Below are positions 27,035 to 35,601 of a DNA stretch of 64,000 nucleotides, piece after piece. The stretch lies in NCBI RefSeq assembly GCF_900115085.1, contig NZ_FOVF01000025.1:1-64000 (forward strand). Direction: 5' to 3'. The notes under the pieces were generated by a model. It did no database searches, was not told the DNA's origin, and was given only the letters and a program-made list of their open reading frames with translations. Every line of letters starts with the position of its first letter. Within the stretch, counting starts at the first letter, position 1. Source of the DNA: Dokdonella immobilis (GTDB lineage: Bacteria > Pseudomonadota > Gammaproteobacteria > Xanthomonadales > Rhodanobacteraceae). A program made the position numbers and the translations under genes.

Positions 27035-29389
27035 TTAGAACTGAGGACCGAAGGTGAACTGGATGGATTCCGTTTCGTCCCCGGGCTTTTTGCGCAAGGG
27101 CTTCGAGAAACTGATGATGATCGGACCGATCGGCGCCCGCCACTGGAACGAAAGGCCGGTCGACGCACGCAGTTCCTTGGCGCTCCAGGAGTTGTAGTCC
27201 TTGAACACGTTGCCGACGTCGACGAACCAGGACAGGCGGGTGGAGTTGTCGTTTTCCTTGACGAACGGCGTCGGGAAGATGATTTCGGCTGTTGCGACCG
27301 TCTTGAAGGCGCCGCCGAGTGGCTGGCGGAACCCGCCGGTGAAATCGACCGGGCCAAGCGTGTTGTCGCGGAAGCCGCGAACGTCGGAGGTGCCGCCGGC
27401 GAAGAAGTTCTCGAAGAACGGCAGGCCGCGGGCACCGTATTCCGTGACCACGGGAGGATCCTGGCCGTCGTCGATGCCGGTGCGGTAGACGCCCTTGTAG
27501 CTGCCGCCATAGCCGAGCGAGGCGCTGCCGAAGAAGGTCAACTTGTCGGTGATCGGGATGTACTGCGAATACAGATAGCGGAACTTGAAGTACTCGACGG
27601 TGGAGCCGGGCAGGGTGGTTTCGAAGGAAACGGTCTGCAGCGAACCGCGGGTCGGGTTGTAGAACTTGTTGCGGGTGTCATGGGCCCAGGAAAACTCGAG
27701 GCTGCCCGTGTGGAAGGTGTTGTGGTTCAGCGCGCGCAGGTAGTCGATGAAGACCTGCGGCGTGGTCCCGTTGAAGGTCCGGATCGTCGTCTTGCTCAGT
27801 CCGATCCGGGTATTCAGGGTATCGCTTTCGGTCAGCGGCAGGCCGACGTAGGTGCTGAAGTTATCCGAGTTGGTCAGGTAGTTCGCGATGTTGGCCTGGC
27901 CGGAATCGAGTTCGCGATGGCTGATGTCATAGCCAAGGCCGATGCTGTCGTCGGTCAGGTACGGCTCGAAGTAGGAGATGCTGTAGGTCTTCAGGTACGA
28001 GCTGCGCTGCAGGGTCAGGCCGACGCGGTCACCGGTTCCGAAGAAGTTGTTCTGCTGCAGGGCAATACTGGTGATCAGGCCCTGCACCTGCGAGTAGCCG
28101 ACACCGAACGTGAAGCTGCCGGATGGCTGCTCTTCGATCGTCACGGCGACGTCGACCTGGTCTTCCTGGCCGGGTACGCGCGGCGTGTCGATGGTCACGG
28201 TCTTGAAGTAGCCGAGGCGCTGCAACCGTATCTTGGAGCGATCGATGGCGGCCTGCGAGTACCACGCACCCTCGAGCTGGCGCATTTCCCGCCGCAGCAC
28301 CTGGTCCTCGGTATGCTGGTTGCCCTTGAAGGTGATCCGGCGCACGTACACGCGCTGGCCGGGGACGACCTGGAAATTGAGTGCGACTTCCCGCGTCTCG
28401 CGGTTGATCTCGGGAATCGGGTTGACCTCGGCGAACGCGTAGCCGATGTTGGACAGGGCCGAGGTGATCGCGTCGGCGGACTGTTCGACCTGGCGTCGCG
28501 AGAAGATCTCGCCGGATTTGATCTGCAGCAGTTTGCGCAGGTCTTCGTCCTTGAGGATGAGATCGCCGGTCAGCTTGATGTCGGTGACCGAATAGACCTC
28601 GCCTTCCTTGATGTTGGCGACCACATACATCTTGCGCTTGTCGGGGCTCATCGAGACCTGGGTGGAATCGACGCTGAAATCGACATAGCCGCGATCGAGG
28701 TAGAACGAGGACAGGCGCTCGAGATCGCCGGACATCTTCTCGCGCGAATACTGGTCGTCCTTGGAGTACCACGAGGTCCAGTTGGTCGTGTCGGACTGGA
28801 AGTCCTCGAGGATCTTCTTGGTCTTGAAGGTTTCGTTGCCGACGACGTTCAGATGCTGGATCCTGGCCGGCTTGCCCTCGGCGATGTTGATCGCCACTTC
28901 GACGCGGTTGCGGTCGAGGTTGACTACCGAGGTCTTGACCGAAACGTTGTACTTGCCTCGGTTGTAGTACTGACGGGTCAGCTCCTGCTGCACCGAATCG
29001 AGCTTGAGACGGTTGAAGGTTTCACCCTCGGCCAGGCCGATGCCCTTGAGGCCGTTGCGCAGGTCCTCGTCCTTGAGATCCTTGTTGCCGCGGATCGCGA
29101 TCTTCGATATCGAAGGTCGCTCGACGATCGTGATGACCAGGATATCCCCCTGCCGGCTCAATGAGACGTCGTTGAAGAAGCCGGTCTTGTAGAGCGCACG
29201 AATCGCCTGTTCGGCGCGATCAGGGGTCAGCACATCGCCCTTCTCGACCGGCAGGTAGGTGAACACCGTGCCCGGCGCGATGCGCGACAATCCATCGATG
29301 CGAATGTCCGACACGGTGAAGGCGTCGAAGGCGAAGGCGTTCTGGGTGCTCAGCCAGGCAAGCAAGAGCAGGGCGGCGATACGTTTCAT
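27035..29389 (-). CDS. bamA: Outer membrane protein assembly factor BamA
   Basis: A 784-aa Omp85-family protein that inserts beta-barrel proteins into the outer membrane. The signal peptide ends at NAFA. Five POTRA domains follow (about 22-420; for example VEKGDVLTPDRAEQAIRAL opens POTRA1), then a 16-strand barrel (about 430-784) ending in FTFGPQF with the terminal Phe that OMPs use for recognition. I chose ATG 29389, with GGAAG 5 nt upstream, over the GTG two codons earlier. It is downstream of rseP and upstream of skp. Confidence 0.97.
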   Translation of the reverse strand: MKRIAALLLLAWLSTQNAFAFDAFTVSDIRIDGLSRIAPGTVFTYLPVEKGDVLTPDRAEQAIRALYKTGFFNDVSLSRQGDILVITIVERPSISKIAIRGNKDLKDEDLRNGLKGIGLAEGETFNRLKLDSVQQELTRQYYNRGKYNVSVKTSVVNLDRNRVEVAINIAEGKPARIQHLNVVGNETFKTKKILEDFQSDTTNWTSWYSKDDQYSREKMSGDLERLSSFYLDRGYVDFSVDSTQVSMSPDKRKMYVVANIKEGEVYSVTDIKLTGDLILKDEDLRKLLQIKSGEIFSRRQVEQSADAITSALSNIGYAFAEVNPIPEINRETREVALNFQVVPGQRVYVRRITFKGNQHTEDQVLRREMRQLEGAWYSQAAIDRSKIRLQRLGYFKTVTIDTPRVPGQEDQVDVAVTIEEQPSGSFTFGVGYSQVQGLITSIALQQNNFFGTGDRVGLTLQRSSYLKTYSISYFEPYLTDDSIGLGYDISHRELDSGQANIANYLTNSDNFSTYVGLPLTESDTLNTRIGLSKTTIRTFNGTTPQVFIDYLRALNHNTFHTGSLEFSWAHDTRNKFYNPTRGSLQTVSFETTLPGSTVEYFKFRYLYSQYIPITDKLTFFGSASLGYGGSYKGVYRTGIDDGQDPPVVTEYGARGLPFFENFFAGGTSDVRGFRDNTLGPVDFTGGFRQPLGGAFKTVATAEIIFPTPFVKENDNSTRLSWFVDVGNVFKDYNSWSAKELRASTGLSFQWRAPIGPIIISFSKPLRKKPGDETESIQFTFGPQF

Positions 29390-29462
29390 CGTCACTTCCG
29401 TTGAGACAGGGTCGGCTTGCGGTGAGGGCGCACCGCATCCGTTGTTATTGGGCAGAACCGGC

Positions 29463-30809
29463 TCAGGTGAGCAGCCGAAGAATATCGTTGTAGAACGCGA
29501 GCCCCATCAGGGCCACCAACATCATCAGGCCGGCATATTGGCCGAAAATCTGGGTGCGTTCACTCACCGGACTGCCTTTGACCAGTTCGATAAGGTAATA
29601 CAGCAGGTGGCCGCCGTCCAAGATCGGAATCGGCAGCAGGTTGATAATCGCCAGCGACAGCGAAATGATGGCGAGGAAATTGAGGAACCAGGGCAGCCCC
29701 AGTTGCGCCGATCCGTTGGCGAAGCGGGCTATGGTGATCGGTCCGGACAGGTTTTCGAGGCTGGCCCGACCTACGACCAGCATCTTGAGCATGCCGAGCG
29801 AGCTCTTGGTGGTGTCCCAGGTCTTGGCGAAGGCCTGCGGAATGGCGGCCAGCGGGCCGTATTGCTGCAGGGCGTCGTGGGCATCGGTGCTGCCGATCCC
29901 GATCACGTAGCGTTTCTTGCCGTCGGCGCCGTCTGTCTCGGTGGCGATCAGGCGAACGTCGAGCTGTTCGTCACCGCGCCGGATCACCAGGGAAAGCTCG
30001 GGATCCTTCGCCGCTTCCTCGGGAACGATCGTCTCGATGTCGGAAAAGCTTGCGATGTCGCGGGCGTTGATGCGCAGGATGCGGTCACCGACCTCGAGGC
30101 CGGCGGCCTTGGCCGGCATGCCGTCGCCGACCCGGCCGATCACCGGCTCGCGTTCGCGCGGTTGCAGGCGCAGACCGATCGCATCGAACAGCTGGTCTTC
30201 GCCGACGCTGCGCGGCAGGCCGCTGAAGGCCAGCGTGCGCGTCGTCGTGGCGCCGTCGGCCGTGGTCACGCCCACGCTGGCGTCGAAGCGTCCGACGGCA
30301 TCCTCGCCGAGTTTCTGCAGGGCATCGCTCCAGGAACCGACTGCCGTGCCGTCGACCGAGGTGATGCGGTCTCCGGCACGCATGCCGGCCTCGGCGGCGA
30401 TACCTGTCGGTGCGTCGACGATCGGCAGGTAGTCGGGTTTGCCGACCACGAACATCAGCCAGAACGCGAACAGGGTGAAAATCAGGTTGAAGGCGGGGCC
30501 GGCGGCGGCGATCGCCATGCGCTGGCCGACCGGCTTGCGGTTGTGCGCCTGGTCCAGTTCCTCGGGCGCAACCTCGGCCTCGCGCTCGTCGAGCATCTTG
30601 ACATAACCGCCCAACGGGATCGCGGCCACGGCGAACTCGGTACCACGCCGGTCACGGCGCATCCACAGCGGTTTGCCGAAGCCGACCGAGAAACGCAGCA
30701 CCTTGACCCCGCACAGCCGGGCCACGATGAAATGGCCAAACTCGTGGAAGGTGACCAGCAGGCCGAGGGTGACGATCAGCCACCACACGGAACCAAAAAA
30801 CTCGTTCAT
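29463..30809 (-). CDS. rseP: RIP zinc metalloprotease RseP
   Basis: A 448-aa site-2 intramembrane protease expected to cleave RseA-like anti-sigma factors in the envelope stress cascade. The first membrane helix carries the zinc motif HEFGH, two PDZ domains occupy the middle (about 115-300), and the C-terminal helices contain NLLPIPILDGGH with the third zinc ligand. Start is ATG 30809 (MNEFFGSVWW); the frame extends upstream by 32 unconserved codons. It follows dxr and precedes bamA. Confidence 0.96.
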   Translation of the reverse strand: MNEFFGSVWWLIVTLGLLVTFHEFGHFIVARLCGVKVLRFSVGFGKPLWMRRDRRGTEFAVAAIPLGGYVKMLDEREAEVAPEELDQAHNRKPVGQRMAIAAAGPAFNLIFTLFAFWLMFVVGKPDYLPIVDAPTGIAAEAGMRAGDRITSVDGTAVGSWSDALQKLGEDAVGRFDASVGVTTADGATTTRTLAFSGLPRSVGEDQLFDAIGLRLQPREREPVIGRVGDGMPAKAAGLEVGDRILRINARDIASFSDIETIVPEEAAKDPELSLVIRRGDEQLDVRLIATETDGADGKKRYVIGIGSTDAHDALQQYGPLAAIPQAFAKTWDTTKSSLGMLKMLVVGRASLENLSGPITIARFANGSAQLGLPWFLNFLAIISLSLAIINLLPIPILDGGHLLYYLIELVKGSPVSERTQIFGQYAGLMMLVALMGLAFYNDILRLLT

Positions 30810-30885
30810 CCAGGCATCTCTCGCGTTGCTTTGGCCGGCGCCGGCGCGGTTCGGTGGGCAGGCAGGCGCTGTCGCGGCATGAAAA

Positions 30886-32064
30886 TCAGGCCGCCAGGCC
30901 CGCAATGATACGTTGTGCTTCCCGTCGCGCGGTTAAATCACTGTCAAGCAGGCCGGGCAGATCCTGCACGCTGCCGGCAGGCAGCCGTTCCAGGCAGTCT
31001 GCAATGACCCGGTCAATGGCAAGGAAAGGCAGGGTCCCGGCCAGGAAGGCGGCAACGGCCTCTTCGTTCGCCGCATTCAGGGTGATCGGCGCGGTGCCGC
31101 CGGCTGCCATGGCCTGGTAGGCCAGGTCCAGGCAACGGAAGGTCGCACGGTCGGCGACCTCGAAGTCGAGCCGGGCGATATCGATCAGGTTCAGTGCGGC
31201 GACGCCGGCTTCGATGCGCTCGGGCCAAGCCAGGGCATGGGCGATGGCGGTGCGCATGTCGGGATTGCCGAGTTGGGCCAGCACCGAGCCGTCCACGTAT
31301 TCGACCATCGAGTGGATGATGCTCTGCGCATGCACGACGACATCGATGTCGGCGGCAGCGGCGCCGAACAGCAGGTGGGCCTCGATGACCTCGAGGCCCT
31401 TGTTCATGAGGGTTGCCGAATCGACCGAGATCTTGCGTCCCATGCTCCAGTTCGGGTGGGCGCAGGCCATGTCGGGGGTGACCCCGGCCAGTTCCTCGCG
31501 CCTGCGCCCGCGGAACGGGCCACCGGAGGCGGTCAGGACGATGCGGCGCACGCCGGCCCGGGCGAGGTCCGGGCGACCGCCCGGCAGGCACTGGAAGACG
31601 GCGTTGTGCTCGGAATCCAGCGGCAGCAGCTCGCCACCGCCCTCGGCCAGGGCCGCTTTCAGCAGCGACCCGGCCATCACCACCGATTCCTTGTTGGCCA
31701 GCAGCAGGCGTTTGCCAGCCCGGGCCGCGGCCAGCGTGGATTCCAGGCCGGCGGCCCCGACGATCGCGGCGACCACGCAATCCGCATGCGCGCCAGCGGC
31801 CGCTTCGATCAGGGCCTGCGGACCGGCCATGACGCGCGAACCGACAGCGAAGTCGCGCAGCCGCTGCGCCAGCTCGTCGGCCCCGGCCGGATCGGCGATG
31901 ACCGCCATCTCGGGGTTGAAGCGCCGGCACAGCTCGGCCAGGCTGGCGACATTGCGATGGGCACTCAGGGCGGTGATGCGGAATCGGTCGGGATGCCGGG
32001 CGACGACGTCGAGCGTACTCGCGCCGATCGAGCCGGTCGCGCCGAGCAGCGCGATGCGCATCAT
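30886..32064 (-). CDS. dxr: 1-deoxy-D-xylulose 5-phosphate reductoisomerase
   Basis: A 392-aa enzyme converting DXP to methylerythritol phosphate with NADPH. The NADPH-binding GATGSIGASTLD is at the N-terminus; metal and substrate motifs LLPLDSEHNAVFQ and SATLMNKGLEVIEAH are present. Two consecutive ATG codons exist. I use the first (32064), because it overlaps the cdsA stop as ATGA like the neighbouring junctions; starting at 32061 loses one Met. Dxr supplies isoprenoid units, matching UppS in the same operon. Confidence 0.96.
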   Translation of the reverse strand: MMRIALLGATGSIGASTLDVVARHPDRFRITALSAHRNVASLAELCRRFNPEMAVIADPAGADELAQRLRDFAVGSRVMAGPQALIEAAAGAHADCVVAAIVGAAGLESTLAAARAGKRLLLANKESVVMAGSLLKAALAEGGGELLPLDSEHNAVFQCLPGGRPDLARAGVRRIVLTASGGPFRGRRREELAGVTPDMACAHPNWSMGRKISVDSATLMNKGLEVIEAHLLFGAAAADIDVVVHAQSIIHSMVEYVDGSVLAQLGNPDMRTAIAHALAWPERIEAGVAALNLIDIARLDFEVADRATFRCLDLAYQAMAAGGTAPITLNAANEEAVAAFLAGTLPFLAIDRVIADCLERLPAGSVQDLPGLLDSDLTARREAQRIIAGLAA

Positions 32065-32888
32065 GACGGGTAGAACAGGTCGATCACGGTCTTGCCCGCG
32101 GCAAACACCGGAATCGCCGCGAAGACGCCATCGAGGCGGTCGAGCAGGCCACCATGGCCGGGAAACAGGGAGCCGGAATCCTTGACGTTGGCCTGGCGCT
32201 TCATCAGGCTCTCGAAGAGGTCGCCGATGACCGAATAGACCACGCAGAGCAGGCCGAGCGCGATCAGCAGCGCCAGCGCCCAGTCGCGTTCGCCGAGCCA
32301 CCATCCGCCCACCGCGGCGACCACACCGCTACCGGCCAGGGCACCCCAGACCCCCTCCAGCGTCTTGCCCGGGCTGATCCGCGGAGCCAGCTTGTTGCGA
32401 CCGAAGCGGCTGCCGGCAAAGTAGGCAAAGCTGTCGGCGGCCCAGACCAGGACCAGGGCAAACAGGGTCCAGACCGGCCCAAGCTGCGGGTGTTCGTGGA
32501 TCTCGACCAGGGCGGTCCAGGCCGGCACCAGGGCCAGCGTGCCGGCGGCCAGTTTGATCAGGCGGTTGCCGAGGGTAGGCGAGGCTGCGAACGAGAAATG
32601 GCGCATCCAGAGCAGGCTCAGCAGCCACCAGAGCAGGCCAACGATGATCGCAGCCCACCAGGCCGATTCGCCGCGCACGCTCCAGAGGCCGGCGATGAGC
32701 AGCGCATTGGCCGCCACTGCGAGCAGGCGGGTGGCCATCCGCGGCATGCCGATCAGCCGGGTCCACTCCCAGTACGCCAGCAGCCAGACCAGGGCGAGCA
32801 GTCCGGCAAACAGCGGACCCGACGCAAGCAGGATGAATGCGACCGCGATGACTGCGAGGATCAGGCCGGTCAAGATGCGTTGTTTCAT
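32061..32888 (-). CDS. cdsA: Phosphatidate cytidylyltransferase
   Basis: A 275-aa polytopic inner-membrane enzyme that makes CDP-diacylglycerol from phosphatidate and CTP. It has about eight hydrophobic segments and the family signature near the C-terminus (GDLFESLMKRQANVKDSG followed by PGHGGLLDRLDG). Start at ATG 32888, overlapping uppS by 4 bp. The frame extends upstream within uppS, but those residues are not part of CdsA. Confidence 0.95.
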   Translation of the reverse strand: MKQRILTGLILAVIAVAFILLASGPLFAGLLALVWLLAYWEWTRLIGMPRMATRLLAVAANALLIAGLWSVRGESAWWAAIIVGLLWWLLSLLWMRHFSFAASPTLGNRLIKLAAGTLALVPAWTALVEIHEHPQLGPVWTLFALVLVWAADSFAYFAGSRFGRNKLAPRISPGKTLEGVWGALAGSGVVAAVGGWWLGERDWALALLIALGLLCVVYSVIGDLFESLMKRQANVKDSGSLFPGHGGLLDRLDGVFAAIPVFAAGKTVIDLFYPS

Positions 32889-33652
32889 GCGGATCCCTGG
32901 TTCGAAACGGCCGCGACCTGGGCAGAAGTCTGCCCGAAACGCCGTTCGCGGCGGGCAAACTCCGCAATCGCGTGATCGAGCACGCCGGCATCGACATCCG
33001 GCCACAGCGTATCGATGAAAACCAGTTCCGCATAGGCCAACTGCCAGAGCAGGAAGTTGCTGATGCGCAGTTCACCACCGGTGCGGATGAACAGATCGAC
33101 CGGCGGCTGGCCGGCCAGGGCGAAAAACGGGGCCAGCGAGTCCTCGGTGATGCCGTCGTTTGGCAATTCGCCGCGCAGCATCGCCGCGGCGGCCCGGTTC
33201 GCCGCCTGGGCGATGTCCCAGCGGCCGCCGTAGTTGACCGCGACGTTGGCGAACAGCGCGCGATTGGCCCGGGTCTTGTCCATGGCCTTGTGCATGCGTT
33301 CGCGAAGTTCGGGGGAAAAGGCGTCGAGATCGCCGATGAACTCGATGCGCACCCCGTGACCATGCAATTCGTCGACCTCGCGGTCGAGCGCTTTCAGGAA
33401 CAACTGCATCAGCGCACCGACTTCATCCTCGGGCCGTTTCCAGTTCTCGCTCGAGAAGGCGAACAGGGTCAGCGCCTCGATGCCGCGCCGCAGGCAGTAT
33501 TCGACCGTCGCACGCAAGGCTTTCTGGCCTTCGCGGTGGCCGAAGCTGCGCGGACGCCGGCGCTGCTGGGCCCAGCGCCCGTTGCCGTCCATGACGATGG
33601 CGACATGGCGCGGAGTGCGCGGCGCATTGGCGCTCTCTGGAGTCGGATTCAT
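32885..33652 (-). CDS. uppS: Undecaprenyl diphosphate synthase
   Basis: A 255-aa cis-prenyltransferase producing the C55 lipid carrier for peptidoglycan and O-antigen. Motifs are complete: IVMDGNGRWA with the catalytic Asp, GHREG, FAFSSENWKRP, VNYGGRWD and DLFIRTGGELRISNFL. Start at ATG 33652; upstream codons belong to the interposed repeat element. It is the first gene after the 190-bp gap that follows frr. Confidence 0.96.
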   Translation of the reverse strand: MNPTPESANAPRTPRHVAIVMDGNGRWAQQRRRPRSFGHREGQKALRATVEYCLRRGIEALTLFAFSSENWKRPEDEVGALMQLFLKALDREVDELHGHGVRIEFIGDLDAFSPELRERMHKAMDKTRANRALFANVAVNYGGRWDIAQAANRAAAAMLRGELPNDGITEDSLAPFFALAGQPPVDLFIRTGGELRISNFLLWQLAYAELVFIDTLWPDVDAGVLDHAIAEFARRERRFGQTSAQVAAVSNQGSA

Positions 33653-33679
33653 GTCGGGGCGCAAGCGGGTCGACGGCCC

Positions 33680-33843
33680 AGGAGTCTGTCGGACTTGAGC
33701 GGTCGAGGCGAAAATTCGGCTGCGTGAGGGCAGATTTCCGACGATTCGCAGTCCCATAGTGGTTCCATGGGCCAAGAAGCGGCGGAAATATGGACCGCGC
33801 AGACGGATTTGCAGCCCGATCGATTCAAGTCCGACAAATTCCT
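33680..33843. mobile_element. MITE-like palindromic element between frr and uppS
   Basis: Outer arms 33680-33698 and 33825-33843 are inverted copies (17 of 19 bases pair, sharing TGTCGGACTTGA). Inner parts also pair imperfectly toward a centre near 33755, so the 164-bp unit can fold on itself. It carries no gene. One end overlaps the frr stop codon (33842-33844). Its lack of coding and terminal inverted repeats fit a miniature inverted-repeat element. No parent transposase is seen in the window. Confidence 0.7.
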
Positions 33844-34399
33844 AAATCGCCATCAATTCCTCTTCCTTGGCCTTGACCACACCGTCGACTTCCTTGACGA
33901 AACGGTCCGTCAGCTTCTGGATGTCGTCCTCGCCGCGGCGTTCCTCGTCCTCGCTGATCTGCTTGTCCTTGAGCAGCTCCTTGACGTGGTGGATGGCATC
34001 GCGGCGGATGTTGCGGATCGCCACCTTGGCGTTTTCGCCTTCGCCGGAGACCTGCTTGGACAGCTCCTTGCGGCGCTGCTCGGTCAGGGCCGGCAGGTTG
34101 ATGCGGATGACCTGGCCGACCGTGGTCGGGGTCAGGCCGAGGTTGGAGCCGAGGATGGCCTTCTCGACGACGGCCACCATGGTCTTCTCGAACGGCGTGA
34201 TGGTCAGCGAACGCGCATCGGCAACGGCGATGCTGGCAACCTGGGGCAGGGGCACGTCGGACCCGTAGTAGGGAACCAGCAGCTGGTCGACCAGGGCCAC
34301 GCTGGCGCGGCCGGTGCGCAGGTGGGTGAGATCCTGGCGCAGGGATTCGACGCTCTTGGTCATTCGCGTCTGGGCATCTTTCTTGATGGCTTCGAGCAT
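33842..34399 (-). CDS. frr: Ribosome recycling factor
   Basis: A 185-aa RRF that with EF-G splits post-termination ribosomes. The three-helix bundle and hinge domain are clear: SLRQDLTHLRTGRASVAL, the LPQVASIAVADARSL strand region and RRDAIHHVKELLKD. Length equals E. coli RRF (185). Start at ATG 34399. Its TAG stop lies at the boundary of the palindromic element described at 33680-33843. Confidence 0.97.
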   Translation of the reverse strand: MLEAIKKDAQTRMTKSVESLRQDLTHLRTGRASVALVDQLLVPYYGSDVPLPQVASIAVADARSLTITPFEKTMVAVVEKAILGSNLGLTPTTVGQVIRINLPALTEQRRKELSKQVSGEGENAKVAIRNIRRDAIHHVKELLKDKQISEDEERRGEDDIQKLTDRFVKEVDGVVKAKEEELMAI

Positions 34400-34705
34400 G
34401 GTGCGGTCACCCGTTGTGCATTGCTGTCGGCCGCGAAGTATAGCAGCGGGGTGGACCTGCCCAGTACCGCAGGCGAGCTCGCGGCATCGAGGATTTTCGG
34501 GGCGCCCGTTCGCACGCGGGCCGGGTGGCGGGATTTGCACAACACTGCGGGCTTCAGGCGGTCCGAGGCGTCCGCCATTTCGGCTCGGACCAGCGCGTCG
34601 CTGGATCCGGGATGATGAGGCGCGCCGGCTCCGTGGAAGGGTCTGCCCGAGGCAGTCCCGCAGCCGGTTCGAATGCAGTGCTTCGGGGGCGCCGGCAGTC
34701 CGGGC
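34400..34705. other. pyrH-frr intergenic region
   Basis: 306 bp with no supported gene. It contains an extended -10 promoter motif for frr at 34437-34445 (minus strand). No hairpin with a T-run is obvious after pyrH. Confidence 0.5.
34437..34445 (-). promoter_or_regulatory. Extended -10 promoter candidate for frr
   Basis: The minus strand reads TGCTATACT, an extended -10 (TGn TATACT), 38 nt upstream of the frr ATG. A -35 match is weak, as is usual for extended -10 promoters. Confidence 0.55.
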
Positions 34706-35428
34706 TCAGCCCGGGCCGCCCACGAGCGTGCCGATCTGTTCGCCCTGCATGATCCGCATCAGGTCGCCCTCGCGCGACATGTTGTAGATGCGCAGCGGAA
34801 TGCGATGGTCGCGGCATAGCGCGATCGCACTGGTATCCATGACCTGCAGGTTGCGCTGGATCACGTCGTCGTAGCTCAGCGTCTCGTAGCGCGTGGCGTT
34901 CGGGTCCCGGGTCGGATCCGCCGAATACACGCCATCGACCTTGGTCGCCTTGAGCAGGAGGTCGGCGCCGATTTCGATGGCGCGCAACGCCGCGGCCGAA
35001 TCGGTGGTGAAGAACGGATTGCCGGTGCCGGCGGCAAACAGGACCACGCGGTCCTTCTCGAGGTGGCGGATGGCCCGTCGACGGATGAAATCCTCGCAGA
35101 CTTCGTTGATCTTGATCGCGCTCATGGTGCGCGCGGTGCCACCGGCGCGCTCGATCGCATCCTGCATGGCCAGCGCGTTCATGACCGTGGCCAGCATGCC
35201 CATGTGGTCCCCGGTAACGCGGTCCATGCCCGAGGCGGCAAGGCCGGCGCCGCGGAATATGTTGCCGCCGCCGATGACCACGCCGACCTGCACGCCGGCG
35301 TTGCGTACGTCGATGATCTCGCGGGCCAGGCGGCCGATGACCTTGGGGTCGATGCCGTAGTCCGATTCGCCCATGAGGGCTTCGCCGGAGAGCTTGAGGA
35401 GGATGCGTTTGTAGATGATCGCAGGCAT
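34706..35428 (-). CDS. pyrH: UMP kinase
   Basis: A 240-aa amino-acid-kinase-fold enzyme that phosphorylates UMP to UDP. It opens with [14 protein letters not shown] and has the [18 protein letters not shown] nucleotide-binding loop, the [27 protein letters not shown] segment in two parts, and the C-terminal [16 protein letters not shown]. The length is standard. It is usually next to tsf; here a serine hydrolase gene intervenes. Confidence 0.97.
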   Translation of the reverse strand: MPAIIYKRILLKLSGEALMGESDYGIDPKVIGRLAREIIDVRNAGVQVGVVIGGGNIFRGAGLAASGMDRVTGDHMGMLATVMNALAMQDAIERAGGTARTMSAIKINEVCEDFIRRRAIRHLEKDRVVLFAAGTGNPFFTTDSAAALRAIEIGADLLLKATKVDGVYSADPTRDPNATRYETLSYDDVIQRNLQVMDTSAIALCRDHRIPLRIYNMSREGDLMRIMQGEQIGTLVGGPG

Positions 35429-35460
35429 GCGGTGCTCCGGCAGGATGGCAAAACGAACCT

Positions 35461-35466
35461 ATTGTA
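35461..35466 (-). promoter_or_regulatory. Candidate -10 box (TACAAT) for pyrH
   Basis: The minus strand reads TACAAT 33 nt upstream of the pyrH ATG. The -35 region is poor. A separate pyrH promoter would be needed because the preceding serine hydrolase gene interrupts the usual tsf-pyrH linkage. Confidence 0.4.
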
Positions 35467-35601
35467 AGGAACTGCGGAGCTTCCGCCATGCATTGCGACA
35501 CTGCGCCGTCCGTCCGGCGTTCCATTCGTGGCCATCCGGACCACGCCGAGGTGCGTTCGTGCACGATGGGCGGGACTCGCTGCTCGGTTGCTTGCGCGCG
35601 A

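Noticed and set aside
29259-30908. 549-aa plus-strand open frame opposite rseP
   Set aside because: Antisense to a clear RseP; Gln/Arg/Gly-rich shadow composition.
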